Shown in pieces: positions 6,159 through 6,230 of a stretch of 6,230 nt of DNA (within the stretch, counting starts at the first letter, position 1; each line of letters opens with the position of its first letter). Below the pieces are notes generated by a model that saw only the letters and a program-made list of their open reading frames with translations, searched no databases and had not been told where the DNA came from. Position numbers and translations under genes: made by a program. Origin of the DNA: Pseudomonas sp. (lineage in GTDB: Bacteria > Pseudomonadota > Gammaproteobacteria > Pseudomonadales > Pseudomonadaceae); the NCBI GenBank assembly GCA_029240955.1, contig JARDZH010000138.1:1-6230 (forward strand). The letters are read 5' to 3'.

Positions 6159-6230
6159 TTAACGCTTCGAGTACTGCGGACGCTTACGCGCTTTACGCAG
6201 ACCGACTTTCTTACGTTCAACTTCACGAGC
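6159..6230 (-). CDS. rpsI: Ribosomal protein S9 (uS9), C-terminal fragment (5' end outside window)
   Basis: The last 23 codons and a TAA stop are present. The translated end, VERKKVGLRKARKRPQYSKR, is the highly conserved basic C-terminal tail of S9, whose final Ser-Lys-Arg reaches the P-site tRNA in the 30S subunit. The remainder of the gene, and rplM that normally precedes it, would lie beyond the window edge. A strong terminator follows directly. Lys-16 of this fragment and Tyr near the end are conservative variants of the common Arg and Phe. Confidence 0.97.
   Translation of the reverse strand, partial: AREVERKKVGLRKARKRPQYSKR

Noticed and set aside
6020..6226. 68-codon minus-strand frame through the rpsI end and spacer
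   Set aside because: It reads the rpsI tail in the wrong frame and runs through the rpsI terminator.

Overview
The window is a piece of a gammaproteobacterial chromosome, almost certainly Pseudomonas. The evidence is the protein sequences (SspA, SspB and the Rieske/cytochrome b/cytochrome c1 set read as typical Pseudomonas proteins), the GC-rich codon use, and a gene order that, from memory, matches the P. aeruginosa PA4423-PA4432 segment. Species cannot be fixed by eye; the fluorescens/syringae side of the genus is a guess. Nothing indicates a mobile element, CRISPR array, phage or foreign DNA. This is conserved core genome, and I do not see a previously undescribed system in it.

The left block is on the plus strand (1-2002): the C-terminal end of lpoA (outer-membrane lipoprotein activator of a peptidoglycan synthase), yraN (UPF0102 nuclease-fold protein), a SIS-domain protein of the GmhA/DiaA family, and a two-BON-domain lipoprotein of the DolP (YraP) type. 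This equals the E. coli yraM-yraN-yraO-yraP order. lpoA/yraN and gmhA/dolP overlap at stop/start codons, while 176 bases with several inverted repeats separate yraN from gmhA. A strong bidirectional terminator at about 2022-2053 ends this block and also the oppositely oriented one.

The right block is on the minus strand, read from high to low coordinates: the last 23 codons of rpsI (ribosomal protein S9) and its terminator; a 250-base rpsI-petA spacer with a plausible promoter and three inverted repeats; the complete petA-petB-petC operon for the cytochrome bc1 complex (Rieske protein, cytochrome b, cytochrome c1) with one-base TGATG overlaps at both junctions; a 224-base spacer with a leader hairpin and an AT-rich inverted repeat; then sspA-sspB. 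SspA is a GST-fold RNA-polymerase-associated protein. SspB is the ClpXP adaptor that delivers ssrA-tagged peptides. No spacer exceeds 300 bases.

The functional themes are envelope maintenance (LpoA, DolP, and heptose supply if the SIS protein is GmhA), quinol-to-cytochrome c electron transfer (PetABC), and the translation/proteolysis stress response (rpsI, sspAB). Points worth a second look are the SIS protein, which is DiaA-like overall but keeps the GmhA catalytic residues; the PVWY variant and the 14-residue helix-D histidine spacing in cytochrome b; and the inverted repeats and leader hairpins in front of petA, sspA and gmhA.
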